A stretch of DNA of 64,000 nucleotides from Maribacter orientalis (GCF_900109345.1 NZ_FNZN01000003.1:186001-250000), one strand, 5' to 3'; shown: positions 45,673-55,687, numbered from the stretch's first letter. A program made the numbers and translations. The notes: generated by a model from the sequence alone, not told the origin.

Positions 45673-46695
45673 CTACTGAATTTTACTGGAAGACTTTCTG
45701 ATAACCAATTTAGCAGGAAGTATAACTTTTTTGTGAATTTTGACCGATTGTTCGCTGTCCATTTGTTCTAAGAATACTTTTGCTGCCATTCTTCCCATTT
45801 CCACTGGCGATTGGTCAACAGAACTTATTGATGGTTCCATAAATTCGGTGAACGGTTCGTTACTAAAACCTACTACACAAAAATCATCAGGTATGTGGAT
45901 GGGTAATCCTTGTAAATATTTTACAGCTCCAAGTAAGCTGTTGTCAGTTGAAGAGAAAATTGCATCTGGGGGTACAGGTAAATTCATGAGAGTTTTTGCG
46001 GCTTCCATACCTGCTTCCATATCATTTTTTAAGGGAATAATATATTCTGGAACAACTTCAAATCCGCTCTGTAATAGCGCATTCTTATAACCAAGCAATC
46101 TGTTTTTATAAAGTTCAAGACCATTGTTCACATAAAAGTGAGCTATTCGTTTACATCCTTGGTCTATGAGATGTTTAGTAGCATCGTAAGCCCCTTGGTA
46201 GTCATCTATAGTAACTGAACTAATGTCAGGAAAATCTAATTTTCTATCAAAGAAAATAAACGGTGTAGATTTTTTTAGGGCAGGTTCTAATTTGTTTTTT
46301 TCTTCATTTGTATAGGATGTAGATATTAAAATGCCATCTACTTGGGCATTAAGTAAGTTCTGAATAATTTTCAGCTCCCGGTCCTTATCTTCATGTGTTT
46401 GAGAAATAATTACATGATAGCCTTTAGGATAAAGTTCGTCTTCAACGCCTCTTATAACTGATGAAAAGAAATTTCTATTAATGTAGGGTACAACAACACC
46501 AATATTATTACTCTTTCCACTTTTGAGTGCCAAAGCCAGCCTATTCTGCTTATAATTCATTCGTGCCGCTGTTTCAAGTACAAGTTCACGTGTGTTCTTA
46601 CTGATTCTAGGATTGTTGTTTAGGGCCCTTGATACAGTAGCGGCTGTGATTTGTAGCTCTTTGGCAATATCGTAAATGGTGGTTTTCTTACTCAT
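45673..46695 (-). CDS. LacI-family regulator, probably of uronate genes
   Basis: A 340-residue repressor-type regulator: N-terminal HTH (TTIYDIAKELQITAATVSRALNN, about 4-26) with the hinge helix (NRLALAL), then a periplasmic-binding-protein-like sensor domain (NIGVVVPYINRNFFSSVIRGVEDELYPKGYHVIISQT...). Its place between the uronate operon and the esterase/arabinose genes suggests a KdgR-like role with KDG or a uronate as effector (inference). The shared 15-mer before kduI and uxuA has the CG-centred palindromic core such proteins prefer. Autoregulation is possible. Confidence 0.92.
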   Translation of the reverse strand: MSKKTTIYDIAKELQITAATVSRALNNNPRISKNTRELVLETAARMNYKQNRLALALKSGKSNNIGVVVPYINRNFFSSVIRGVEDELYPKGYHVIISQTHEDKDRELKIIQNLLNAQVDGILISTSYTNEEKNKLEPALKKSTPFIFFDRKLDFPDISSVTIDDYQGAYDATKHLIDQGCKRIAHFYVNNGLELYKNRLLGYKNALLQSGFEVVPEYIIPLKNDMEAGMEAAKTLMNLPVPPDAIFSSTDNSLLGAVKYLQGLPIHIPDDFCVVGFSNEPFTEFMEPSISSVDQSPVEMGRMAAKVFLEQMDSEQSVKIHKKVILPAKLVIRKSSSKIQ

Positions 46696-47077
46696 TTTAA
46701 ATAGAATAATAAATATACGATAAACGTTAATAAATGGGGTAAGTTTATCTATTTCTTAAAATAACTGAAATTGATTCAAAAATTTATTTTGAGAGAGTTA
46801 GTTATATTAAAAAGTCTATTCGTTGTCTATTTGAAATGATTTATTAATTTTAATCTTTTCGTAAACGAATAAAGTAGATTTCCTTGAAGATATTAGATAT
46901 TCTTAATTCAAATGTTTTCTATATAATTGTAGGTTTATTTTAATTAGTAGTTGAAAATTTTAAGATTAAAAAAGTTTGAATTGGACCTTTAATTAAAAAT
47001 ACAAAATCCTAATTTTTGGGAAAATAATTTTTGGTGATGAGCGTATTATGCCAACTTCGGTCAAGTAAATAAAATTT
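46696..47077. promoter_or_regulatory. 382-bp divergent intergenic region with a palindrome
   Basis: The gap lies between the LacI-family gene and the esterase gene, which diverge. It holds the inverted repeat TTCGTAAACGAA (46858-46869, arms TTCGT/ACGAA), a plausible LacI-type or other operator. TAATTTTTGG occurs twice (near 47011 and 47025). I see no gene in this AT-rich stretch. Confidence 0.4.
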
Positions 47078-48064
47078 ATGAAATTTAAGATTTTGACGTA
47101 TGCTATTTCGTTCATAATGGCAATGATGTTTAATTACGTTGCATCCCAAAACCTTGATGGAATTACAGGAGTACGTGATACCTCATATACTACTACTTCG
47201 GCATTTGCCAAGGATATTAAAACACATCCATACATTAAGATTGTTAAAGAATTTGATTTCGACACAGTTCAAGAGGAAAAGGATATTACCTATTGTTCAT
47301 TTGGGGAAAGAGCTTTGAAGCTTGATGTTTTTCAGCCTAAAATTCAATCCAATGCATTAAGAACTGCCATTATTATCATTCATGGTGGTGGTTGGCGTTC
47401 AGGTAACAGAGCTCAGCATTATCCGTTAGCACAACAATTGGCAAATAAAGGCTATGTTAGCATCACACCAGAATATCGATTGTCTACCGAAGCATTGTTC
47501 CCTTCAGCAGTTTACGATCTTAAAGCCGTAATTCGTTGGGTGCGTAAAAATGCAATTAAGTACAATATTGATCCGGAAAAAATTGTAGTTTCTGGTTTTT
47601 CTGCCGGGGGTGAATTGGCTGCTTTTTTAGGGACCACCGCGAATAAACTACTTTTCGAGAATGGTATTTGTAATTCAGAAATATCATCGCATGTAAATGC
47701 TATTATCGACTTAGACGGTACACTGTCTTTTGTTCATCCAGAAAGTGGAGAGGTAGATGATAGTAACAGTATTTCTGCGGCAACATATTGGTTTGGGTAT
47801 AGTAAGGAAGAAAACCCAGGTTTATGGAAGATGGCATCTCCACTTACTTATGTAAATTCTAAAACTCCTCCAACCTTATTTATTAATAGTTCGGTAACTC
47901 GAATGCATGCTGGTAGGGAAGATTATATTAATATTTTACGCAGTTATAGTATCTATTCTGAGGTTATCTCTTTTGAGACCGCACCACATTCTTTTGTCCT
48001 TTACAACCCTTGGTTTGAACCTACGGTTAAAGGAATTGATACATTTCTTAAAACGGTATTTTAA
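47078..48064 (+). CDS. Secreted alpha/beta-hydrolase, probable carbohydrate esterase
   Basis: A 328-residue exported hydrolase with signal peptide (about 1-23, ending NYVASQ). The oxyanion-hole motif IIHGGGWRSG is at about 103-112, and the nucleophile elbow GFSAGG at about 170. The likely catalytic His is in APHSF near residue 306. It belongs to the BD-FAE/acetyl-esterase-like group that often removes acetyl or feruloyl groups from plant polysaccharides. Position between the uronate and arabinose regulators supports action on pectin (inference). It ends five bases from the convergent Nudix regulator. Confidence 0.85.
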   Translation: MKFKILTYAISFIMAMMFNYVASQNLDGITGVRDTSYTTTSAFAKDIKTHPYIKIVKEFDFDTVQEEKDITYCSFGERALKLDVFQPKIQSNALRTAIIIIHGGGWRSGNRAQHYPLAQQLANKGYVSITPEYRLSTEALFPSAVYDLKAVIRWVRKNAIKYNIDPEKIVVSGFSAGGELAAFLGTTANKLLFENGICNSEISSHVNAIIDLDGTLSFVHPESGEVDDSNSISAATYWFGYSKEENPGLWKMASPLTYVNSKTPPTLFINSSVTRMHAGREDYINILRSYSIYSEVISFETAPHSFVLYNPWFEPTVKGIDTFLKTVF

Positions 48065-48069
48065 AATTT

Positions 48070-48762
48070 CTATATTTTAAAGTTGAAACCGTCTTCTACC
48101 TTTCGGTTGTATTTTTCTTGGTCGAACTTAAAAAGATAAGCACCTTTTTTAGAAGAACTCATATCTTTTTCATCCAATTTTATTAATATATCAAATGAAT
48201 TGAACTTGTTAATGAAATTACGCTTGTCCAATTTAGAATCAAGAATGGCCTCATATAATTTTTGAAGCTGTCGCATAGTAAACTTATCAGGTAAAAGCTC
48301 AAAACCAATTGGCTTACTCAATGCTCTTCTGCGTAACCTTGCAATTGCTTTTTCAACCATACGATTATGGTCAAAAATCAACTTTGGTGCATTTTTTAAA
48401 TTAAACCATTGAATAGGGTTTTGTTTTAAAATTTTCTCATCATGTGTAGCAATATCAATAAGTGCATAATAAGCAACAGATATGGTTCTTTCTGCAGGAT
48501 CTCTATCTACTTTAGAAAAGGTATACACCTGTTCCATATAAATATTCTTAAGACCTGTTAAATGATGTAAAATTCTTATTGCGGCCTTATCTAAATTTTC
48601 CTCTTTTTTAAGAAAACCACCAATAAGAGACCATTTTCCTTTTTCAGGCTCAAAGTCTCTTTGTACAAGTAAAATTTTTAATTCATCTTTTAAAAAACCA
48701 AAAATAATGCAGTCGACTGCGAGTAATACTTTGTCTTCTTTATTGTATGTGCTAAGTATCAT
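48070..48762 (-). CDS. Nudix-type transcriptional regulator of arabinose use (AraR-like)
   Basis: A 230-residue protein with an N-terminal Nudix-like domain (about 8-140: VDCIIFGFLKDELKILLVQR, KWSLIGGFLKKEENLDKAAIRIL) and a C-terminal winged-helix domain (about 155-225: FELLPDKFTMRQLQKLYEAILDSKLDKRNFINKF). The Nudix box lacks the usual REXXEE catalytic acids (it reads AAIRILHHLTGL), so it is likely a sensor and not a hydrolase. This layout is that of NrtR/AraR proteins; in Bacteroides a Nudix-type AraR controls L-arabinose genes. Here it diverges from the arabinose operon, which fits the same role. Confidence 0.88.
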   Translation of the reverse strand: MILSTYNKEDKVLLAVDCIIFGFLKDELKILLVQRDFEPEKGKWSLIGGFLKKEENLDKAAIRILHHLTGLKNIYMEQVYTFSKVDRDPAERTISVAYYALIDIATHDEKILKQNPIQWFNLKNAPKLIFDHNRMVEKAIARLRRRALSKPIGFELLPDKFTMRQLQKLYEAILDSKLDKRNFINKFNSFDILIKLDEKDMSSSKKGAYLFKFDQEKYNRKVEDGFNFKI

Positions 48763-48833
48763 TATTTATCTAATAGAATGGCAAGCTAATTATTTTGGGG
48801 GATTTATTTATGATGTAATAATTTTTTATATAT

Positions 48834-48852
48834 AAGTGTTTAAAATACACTT
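48834..48852. promoter_or_regulatory. Inverted repeat AAGTGT-N7-ACACTT, candidate AraR site
   Basis: AAGTGT (48834-48839) and ACACTT (48847-48852) are exact inverted arms between the divergent Nudix regulator and the arabinose operon. The right arm lies in AAATACACTTT, repeated exactly at 48966-48976 just before the GH51 start codon. A good candidate for binding by the adjacent regulator. Confidence 0.45.
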
Positions 48853-48906
48853 TTTTTAATTATTATTGTTGAACAAATTGTAGGGAACTAAAACACTAAT
48901 TCGATT

Positions 48907-48942
48907 TTAAATATGGCTAGAATTTTTATTTTCCATATTTAA
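48907..48942 (+). promoter_or_regulatory. 10-bp inverted repeat in the arabinose operon leader
   Basis: TTAAATATGG (48907-48916) and CCATATTTAA (48933-48942) form a perfect 10-bp inverted repeat with a 16-base spacer, 35 bases before the GH51 ATG. It could be a dyad operator for the Nudix regulator or an RNA hairpin. Confidence 0.5.
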
Positions 48943-48976
48943 GGTTAATAATCAATTCATTAAATAAATACACTTT

Positions 48977-50530
48977 ATGTATAAACATTTTTTAAAGTCT
49001 GGGGCAATTTTGATCTTGGTTGGCTTCTCCCAATTAATTTCTGCTCAAACAAAAATTGAAATTGTTAGTATTGAAAACTCACCAACAATCAGCAAACACA
49101 TTTATGGCCATTTCGCTGAGCACTTGGGTAGATGCATTTATGAGGGTTTTTATGTTGGTGAAAATAGTGTCATCCCCAATTCAGAGGGCGTACGAATAGA
49201 TATCATTGAAGCTTTAAAAGAATTACAGATTCCGAATTTACGTTGGCCTGGAGGGTGTTTTGCGGATACCTACCATTGGATGGATGGGATAGGCGATTTG
49301 GAAAAAAGGCCAACCATCGTAAACACTTGGTGGGGCGGAGTAACTGAGGATAATAGTTTTGGAACCCACAATTTCTTGAACCTTTGTAAGGAATTAGGAG
49401 CTGAGCCTTATTTATCGGGTAATGTAGGTAGTGGCGGGGTACAGGAATTGGCAGATTGGGTGCAGTACACCAATTTTAAGGGCAAAAGCCCCATGTCCGA
49501 TCTAAGACGTGAGAACGGTAAGGAAGAACCTTGGGGAGTAAAATATTGGGGAATAGGAAATGAAGCTTGGGGTTGTGGAGGTAACATGCGTCCGGAATAC
49601 TACGCAGATATCTATAAAAAATACGTTACGTTCATGTCTGATGCCGATGTAGAGGGTGGTATTTATAAAATAGCCTCAGGGGCCAGTAATGACGATTATA
49701 ACTGGACAGAGGTATTGATGAAAAATATACCCAAAAATATGTTACAAGGGGTAGCCCTTCACCATTATTCGGTTATCGATTGGGGTGCTAAAGGTCCGGA
49801 TGTAAATTTTGATGAAGAAACGTATTTCAAGACCATGAAGGAATCTTGGTTGATGGAAGAGCTCATTGTTAAGCATACTGCCATAATGGATAAGTATGAT
49901 GAGGAAAAAAAAGTAGATTTGATTGTTGATGAATGGGGTGGTTGGTATGAAGTATCCGAAGGTACTAATCCCGGGTTCCTATACCAACAAAATACGATGC
50001 GAGATGCCATGATTGCGGGGATGAACTTGAATATTTTCAATAATCATGCGGATCGCGTAAAAATGGCGAATTTAGCACAGGCGGTCAATGTCTTACAGGC
50101 GGTTATTTTGACCGATAAGGAGAAGATGATTCTCACCCCGACCTATCATGTGATGAACATGTACAAGGTACATCAAGATGCTACCTTGATACCACTATCT
50201 TTCGATTCGCCAATGTATTCTTTTGATAATGAGTCATTACCTGCACTAACGGTTTCAGCATCTAAAGATTCAAGCCAAAAAGTCCATATTTCCTTTACCA
50301 ATATAGATACCAAAAAGAGTAATACGGTTGTCATTGACTTGAATGAATTCAAATTGAAGAATATCAATAGTACCATTTTAAGTTCAATTAGTTTACAGGA
50401 CCATAATTCTTTTGAAAATCCGAATAAAATTACTCCTAAAAATTTCAAGGATTTTAAATTCGCAAAAGGTGTTTTAGAACTAACTATACCACCTTTTTCG
50501 GTAATTGTTGTAGAAGGTGATATGATGTAA
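48977..50530 (+). CDS. Alpha-L-arabinofuranosidase, GH51
   Basis: Releases L-arabinose from arabinan or arabinoxylan side chains. 517 residues with a signal peptide (about 1-24, ending SAQ), so it acts in the periplasm or at the surface. The GH51 barrel is clear: acid/base Glu196 in WGIGNEAWGCGG, nucleophile Glu319 in DLIVDEWGGWY, and LRWPGGCFADTYHW near residue 88-101. A C-terminal beta-domain follows from about 400. First gene of the arabinose operon, so its product feeds AraA, AraB and AraD. Confidence 0.95.
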   Translation: MYKHFLKSGAILILVGFSQLISAQTKIEIVSIENSPTISKHIYGHFAEHLGRCIYEGFYVGENSVIPNSEGVRIDIIEALKELQIPNLRWPGGCFADTYHWMDGIGDLEKRPTIVNTWWGGVTEDNSFGTHNFLNLCKELGAEPYLSGNVGSGGVQELADWVQYTNFKGKSPMSDLRRENGKEEPWGVKYWGIGNEAWGCGGNMRPEYYADIYKKYVTFMSDADVEGGIYKIASGASNDDYNWTEVLMKNIPKNMLQGVALHHYSVIDWGAKGPDVNFDEETYFKTMKESWLMEELIVKHTAIMDKYDEEKKVDLIVDEWGGWYEVSEGTNPGFLYQQNTMRDAMIAGMNLNIFNNHADRVKMANLAQAVNVLQAVILTDKEKMILTPTYHVMNMYKVHQDATLIPLSFDSPMYSFDNESLPALTVSASKDSSQKVHISFTNIDTKKSNTVVIDLNEFKLKNINSTILSSISLQDHNSFENPNKITPKNFKDFKFAKGVLELTIPPFSVIVVEGDMM

Positions 50531-50578
50531 TAAATTTTAATAAGTATTTATTACTTATAACTTTATAATAACAAGGAT

Positions 50579-52255
50579 TTGAAAAAGGCATTTGTAATTG
50601 GGTTAGATTATGGTTCAGATTCCGTTAGGGCTGTATTGATAAATTCTAAAAACGGAAAAGAGATTGCATCTGAAGTCCACTGGTACAAAAGATGGATGGA
50701 ACAAAAATATTGTAACCCTTCTATTAATCAATTTAGGCAACATCCACTTGACCATATAGAAGGTTTGGAGTTTACAATAAAATCTGTAATGAATCAGAGT
50801 AAAGTAAATCCTGAAGGAGTAAAAGGAATTTGTATAGATACTACAGGTTCATCACCTGTTCCAGTGAGCAAAAATGGAGTTCCGTTGGCAATGGTCGATG
50901 GTTTCACTGAGAACCCGAATGCAATGATGGTGCTTTGGAAAGATCATACCGCGATTAAAGAAGCTGAACTGATTAATGAATTAGGAGTAAGTTGGGGCGG
51001 TGAAAATTACACTAAATATGTTGGGGGTATTTATTCTTCTGAGTGGTTTTGGGCAAAAATCGCACATATAGTTAAGGAAGATGAAGCGGTTAAAAATAAT
51101 GCCTTCACATGGATGGAGCATTGCGATTTAATGACCTATCTGTTAATAGAAAATAAAGATTTAAAATCATTTAAACGAAGTCGATGCGCGGCAGGTCACA
51201 AAGCCATGTGGCATGAAAGCTGGGGTGGACTTCCGCCTAAAGAATTTTTAGAAAAGGTAGACCTGTATCTGGCGGATTTGCTAGATAATCTTTATAATGA
51301 AACATACACTTCTGATAAGGTTGCGGGTAATTTAAGTCAAGAATGGGCAGATAAACTTGGTTTAACTACCGACACCGTTATCGCGGTCGGTACGTTCGAT
51401 GCACATTCAGGTGCAGTAGGTGCCAAAATAGATAAGAATGCCCTAGTGAGGGTAATGGGTACCTCTACATGTGATATCATGGTGGCAACTAATGATGCTA
51501 TTAATGGGAAAACTATTAAAGGTATTTGTGGTCAAGTCGATGGTTCTGTAATACCTGGTTTGATTGGGTTAGAGGCAGGTCAATCTGCCTTTGGCGATTT
51601 GTTGGCTTGGTTTAAAGATGTGCTAGATTGGCCAATTGATAATTTGGTAATGACATCAACTATTTTGTCGGAACAGCAAAAAATAGATTTAAAAAATGAA
51701 ATCGAGAACGACTTCATTAGAAAATTATCAGATGCAGCAGAAGCTATTCCGTTATCGGAAAGTATACCAACAGCCTTAGATTGGATAAACGGAAGAAGAA
51801 CACCCGATGCCGACCAAAATCTTAAAAGTGCAATTTCAAATTTATCATTAGGGAGTAAAGCGCCACATATATTCAAGGCATTGGTAAACGCTATATGTTT
51901 TGGTTCCAAAAAAATTGCCGACCGATTTAAAGAAGAAGGAGTTCGAATAGATGCTGTTATCGGTATTGGTGGTGTAGCAAGAAAATCGCCATACATTATG
52001 CAGACTTTAGCCAATGTAATGAACACGCCTATAAAAGTAGCAGCCTCTGATCAAGCCCCTGCATTAGGTGCAGCAATTTACGCAGCGGTAGCATCAGGCA
52101 TTTATTCAAATGTTGTTGAGGCAAGTACCCATATGGGTAGTGAGTTTGAAGCAGAATACCACCCTCAAAAAGATACCATTGAAACCTATGAGAAATTAAT
52201 GGATTCTTACACAGCCTTAGGAGACTTTATTGAAAGTTCAGTTAAAAAAAATTAG
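50579..52255 (+). CDS. araB: Ribulokinase
   Basis: Phosphorylates L-ribulose to L-ribulose 5-phosphate. 558 residues, FGGY kinase family. N-terminal ATPase motif FVIGLDYGSDSVRAVLINS (about 4-22), CIDTTGSSPVP, the central VRVMGTSTCDIM, VDGSVIPGLIGLEAGQSAFGDLLAWF, and the C-terminal IGIGGVARKSPYIMQTLANV. Translation seems to start at TTG 50579: the family N-terminus begins at once and no upstream ATG is in frame. 48 bp after the GH51 gene and 4 bp before araD. Confidence 0.95.
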   Translation: MKKAFVIGLDYGSDSVRAVLINSKNGKEIASEVHWYKRWMEQKYCNPSINQFRQHPLDHIEGLEFTIKSVMNQSKVNPEGVKGICIDTTGSSPVPVSKNGVPLAMVDGFTENPNAMMVLWKDHTAIKEAELINELGVSWGGENYTKYVGGIYSSEWFWAKIAHIVKEDEAVKNNAFTWMEHCDLMTYLLIENKDLKSFKRSRCAAGHKAMWHESWGGLPPKEFLEKVDLYLADLLDNLYNETYTSDKVAGNLSQEWADKLGLTTDTVIAVGTFDAHSGAVGAKIDKNALVRVMGTSTCDIMVATNDAINGKTIKGICGQVDGSVIPGLIGLEAGQSAFGDLLAWFKDVLDWPIDNLVMTSTILSEQQKIDLKNEIENDFIRKLSDAAEAIPLSESIPTALDWINGRRTPDADQNLKSAISNLSLGSKAPHIFKALVNAICFGSKKIADRFKEEGVRIDAVIGIGGVARKSPYIMQTLANVMNTPIKVAASDQAPALGAAIYAAVASGIYSNVVEASTHMGSEFEAEYHPQKDTIETYEKLMDSYTALGDFIESSVKKN

Positions 52256-52259
52256 AAGC

Positions 52260-52961
52260 ATGAGTTCAAAATACAAAGCACTTAAAGAAGAATGTTTTGA
52301 AGCAAATATTGAGCTTAATAACCTTGGGCTTGTCATTTATACTTTCGGTAATGTAAGTGCCGTTGATAGGAAAAATGGGGTTTTTGCAATTAAGCCAAGT
52401 GGTGTGCCGTACGAAAAGTTAACTCCAGATGCTATTGTGATTGTAGATTATGATAATACTATTATAGAAGGCTCTATGAGACCTTCTTCAGATACAAAAA
52501 CACATGCCTTTCTGTATAAAAACTGGAATCATATTGGTGGTATAGCACATACGCATGCTATGTATTCGGTAGCATGGGCCCAGGCCCAAAAAGATATTCC
52601 CGTATTCGGTACGACGCATGCGGATCATTTAACTGCCGATATACCTTGCGCCGAACCCATGAAAGATAACCTTATACAAGGTAACTACGAGCATAATACA
52701 GGAATTCAGATTCTTGATTGTTTTAAAGAACGGAACTTATCATCTGAAGAAGTTGAAATGGTTTTGATCGGTAATCACGGACCTTTTGCATGGGGTAAAA
52801 CAGCAGCTAAAGCTGTTTATAACAGTAAAGTCTTAGAAACTGTCGCACAAATGGCATATTTGACTCTGCAAATAAACCCAAATGCGGTAAGATTAAAAGA
52901 TGCTTTAATAAAAAAACATTACGAACGTAAGCATGGTAAAAATGCCTATTACGGACAATAA
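52260..52961 (+). CDS. araD: L-ribulose-5-phosphate 4-epimerase
   Basis: Converts L-ribulose 5-phosphate to D-xylulose 5-phosphate, linking arabinose to the pentose phosphate pathway. Start at ATG 52260 (MSSKYKALKEECFEANIEL) gives 233 residues, close to the E. coli length; a longer frame from 52230 lies inside araB. Class II aldolase-type features: GNVSAVDR, PSGVPYEKL, MRPSSDTKTH, HIGGIAHTHAMYS with metal-binding His, and TTHADH, then GNHGPFAWG. Coupled tightly with araB and araA. Confidence 0.96.
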   Translation: MSSKYKALKEECFEANIELNNLGLVIYTFGNVSAVDRKNGVFAIKPSGVPYEKLTPDAIVIVDYDNTIIEGSMRPSSDTKTHAFLYKNWNHIGGIAHTHAMYSVAWAQAQKDIPVFGTTHADHLTADIPCAEPMKDNLIQGNYEHNTGIQILDCFKERNLSSEEVEMVLIGNHGPFAWGKTAAKAVYNSKVLETVAQMAYLTLQINPNAVRLKDALIKKHYERKHGKNAYYGQ

Positions 52962-52977
52962 TAATTAGAATACATTG

Positions 52978-54489
52978 ATGATTACAAATATGGCGGAAAA
53001 GGAAATATGGTTTGTTACGGGCAGCCAGCATTTATATGGACCTGATACTCTTAAACAAGTAGCAGAAAATTCTCAAGACATTGTTAATGGGTTTAACTTC
53101 TCAAAAGAAATACCTGTTAGTATAGTTTATAAACCTACGGTTAAAACTCCAAATGAAATTACAGATATCTGCCTAGAAGCAAGTTCAAGCAAAAACTGTA
53201 TTGGGGTAATTACGTGGATGCATACGTTCTCACCCGCTAAAATGTGGATTAAGGGTTTGAGTGTTTTAAATAAACCTTTATGTCATTTACATACGCAATA
53301 CAATGCCGAAGTACCATGGGAAACCATTGATATGGATTTCATGAACCTTAATCAATCGGCACACGGGGATAGAGAATTTGGTCATATGATGACCCGTATG
53401 CGTAAAGATAGAAAAATTGTTGTCGGACATTGGCAGACAGAAAGGGTTCAACAAAAATTAGGAAACTGGGCGCGTGTTGCTTTAGGGTGGGATGAATTTC
53501 AGAATCTTACCGTTGCACGAATTGGCGATAACATGAGAGAGGTTTCGGTTACAGATGGTGATAAGGTAGAAGCGCAACTACGATTTGGTTTTTCTGTAAA
53601 TGGTTATGACTCATCTGATGTGGTAAAACACATAAATAAGTTAACCCAAAAGCAAGTAGATGCTTTGGTTAAAGAATACGAGGATAGTTATGTGCTAAGT
53701 GAAAAGCTAAAAAGTGGTGGAGAAAAAAGAGAATCACTTATTGATGCTGCAAAAATAGAATTAGGGCTAAGGGCATTTTTAGATGAAGGCGGTTTTAAAG
53801 CCTTTACCGATACATTTGAAAACTTAGGAGAGTTGAAACAATTACCCGGTATTGCTACACAGCGATTAATGGCCGATGGTTATGGCTTTGGTGGCGAAGG
53901 AGATTGGAAAACATCTGCTTTGTTACGTGCTTTAAAAGTTATGGCTAAAGGGTTGAATGGTGGAACTTCTTTTATGGAAGATTACACCTACCATTTTACT
54001 CCTGAAAAGGCGTATGTTATGGGATCTCATATGTTGGAAATCTGTCCATCCATTGCAGATGGAAAACCGTCTTGTGAAGTACATCCCTTAGGCATAGGAG
54101 GTAAAGAAGATCCGGTACGTTTGGTTTTTAATTCACCTGCAGGACCTGCAATTAATGTGTCACTAGTAGATTTAGGTAATCGTTTTAGGTTGGTGGTCAA
54201 TGAAGTAGAGGCTGTAGAGCCAATGGGTAAATTGCCTAATTTGCCAGTAGCAAGAGTGCTTTGGGATGCAAAACCCGATTTAGAGGTTGCAGCTACATCT
54301 TGGATATTGGCTGGCGGAGCTCATCATACTGTTTATTCTCAAGCGCTGACTACTGAATTTATGGAAGATTTTGCAGAAATGGCAGGTATTGAATTGGTAG
54401 TAATCGATAAGAATACGACGATTCGTGAATTTAAAAATCAATTAAATGCCAATGAGGCGTATTTTCATTTATTCAAAAATAATTTGTAA
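52978..54489 (+). CDS. araA: L-arabinose isomerase
   Basis: Isomerises L-arabinose to L-ribulose. 503 residues from ATG 52978; a second ATG at 52990 ([13 protein letters not shown]) is an equally good start. Strong AraA signatures: [72 protein letters not shown] with metal and catalytic residues, and [21 protein letters not shown]. Cytosolic, manganese-dependent in the family. 16 bp after araD. Confidence 0.97.
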   Translation: MITNMAEKEIWFVTGSQHLYGPDTLKQVAENSQDIVNGFNFSKEIPVSIVYKPTVKTPNEITDICLEASSSKNCIGVITWMHTFSPAKMWIKGLSVLNKPLCHLHTQYNAEVPWETIDMDFMNLNQSAHGDREFGHMMTRMRKDRKIVVGHWQTERVQQKLGNWARVALGWDEFQNLTVARIGDNMREVSVTDGDKVEAQLRFGFSVNGYDSSDVVKHINKLTQKQVDALVKEYEDSYVLSEKLKSGGEKRESLIDAAKIELGLRAFLDEGGFKAFTDTFENLGELKQLPGIATQRLMADGYGFGGEGDWKTSALLRALKVMAKGLNGGTSFMEDYTYHFTPEKAYVMGSHMLEICPSIADGKPSCEVHPLGIGGKEDPVRLVFNSPAGPAINVSLVDLGNRFRLVVNEVEAVEPMGKLPNLPVARVLWDAKPDLEVAATSWILAGGAHHTVYSQALTTEFMEDFAEMAGIELVVIDKNTTIREFKNQLNANEAYFHLFKNNL

Positions 54490-54502
54490 TAATTCTTAAA
54501 AT

Positions 54503-55687
54503 ATGAAACCAATCACCAAAACCTGTTATTTATTTATGTTATTTGGCATTTTAATGCTGAACATAAACTGTAAAGAAAAAACAATGAAAAAAGGCAGCGA
54601 AGAAATGTCAAAAGAAGTAGCTAAGACAATCAAAGTTGAAAGAAGTGATTACGGGGTAGCGAAAAGTGGTGAAACAGTTGAATTATTTACCCTTAAAAAT
54701 AAAAGTGGATTTGAGGTTGATATCATAACTTATGGTGGCCGTATTACTTCTATAAAATCTCAAGATAAAAAAGGAAACTTAGAGAATGTTGTTTTAGGTT
54801 TTGAGAATTTAGAACAATATGAAAAAGATAATCCATTTTTTGGAGCATTGGTAGGTCGTTACGGTAACCGAATAGCTAAAGGTAAATTCAGCTTAAATGG
54901 TACAGAATATACCTTGGCTAAAAACAATGGAGAGAATAATTTGCATGGGGGTTTGAAAGGATTTGACAAGGTTGTGTGGAAGGTAATAGAGGTAAATGAG
55001 GGTGATAAGGGGGTTTTGAAGCTTAGTTATTTAAGTAAGGATATGGAAGAAGGTTTTCCGGGTAACTTAACTACTATGGTAACTTATACATTAAATCCTG
55101 ATAATAGTTTGGACGTCTTGTACGAAGCTACAACAGATAAAACTACTGTCGTTAACCTTACCCAGCATTCATACTTTAATCTTTCTGGTAATTTTTCACA
55201 AACGATTCTGGATCATGAAATAGAAATTAATGCTGACACATACATTCCTGTCGATAGTGGGTTAATACCGACAGGAGATTTAGCAACGGTAGAAGGTACA
55301 CCTTTCGATTTTAGAAAGGCAAAACTAATAAGCCAAGACATAAATGCAGAAAATGAACAAATAGAACTCGGAGGTGGGTTTGACCATTGTTGGGTATTGA
55401 ACGATTATGAATCTGGTTATCGTTCAGTAGCCAAAGCATATCACCCAGAGTCTGGTCGCACATTAGAGGTGCTAACCGATGAACCCGGCATACAATTTTA
55501 CACAGGTAATTTTTTAGATGGAACACTGCCGGCACCAAACGGTGGAACATACATTAAGAGAAGCGGATTTTGTTTAGAAACACAACATTATCCAGATTCT
55601 CCAAATCAACCAAAATTTCCTTCTGTTACTTTAGAACCAGGAGATAAATATTCAACCAAAACTACCTTTAAGTTTTCTACCAAATAA
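54503..55687 (+). CDS. Aldose 1-epimerase lipoprotein (galactose mutarotase)
   Basis: Interconverts alpha and beta anomers of aldoses. 394 residues, longer than cytosolic GalM because of a signal with lipobox LNINC (Cys23) and a Lys/Glu-rich linker, so it is lipid-anchored outside the cytoplasm. GalM core: FEVDIITYGGRITSI, GALVGRYGNRIAKGKFSLNG, NNLHGGLKGFDKVVW, LTQHSYFNLSG with catalytic His, GGGFDHCWVL and FCLETQHYPDSPNQP with catalytic Glu. It probably supplies the right anomer of arabinose to the downstream symporter, 9 bp away. Confidence 0.93.
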   Translation: MKPITKTCYLFMLFGILMLNINCKEKTMKKGSEEMSKEVAKTIKVERSDYGVAKSGETVELFTLKNKSGFEVDIITYGGRITSIKSQDKKGNLENVVLGFENLEQYEKDNPFFGALVGRYGNRIAKGKFSLNGTEYTLAKNNGENNLHGGLKGFDKVVWKVIEVNEGDKGVLKLSYLSKDMEEGFPGNLTTMVTYTLNPDNSLDVLYEATTDKTTVVNLTQHSYFNLSGNFSQTILDHEIEINADTYIPVDSGLIPTGDLATVEGTPFDFRKAKLISQDINAENEQIELGGGFDHCWVLNDYESGYRSVAKAYHPESGRTLEVLTDEPGIQFYTGNFLDGTLPAPNGGTYIKRSGFCLETQHYPDSPNQPKFPSVTLEPGDKYSTKTTFKFSTK

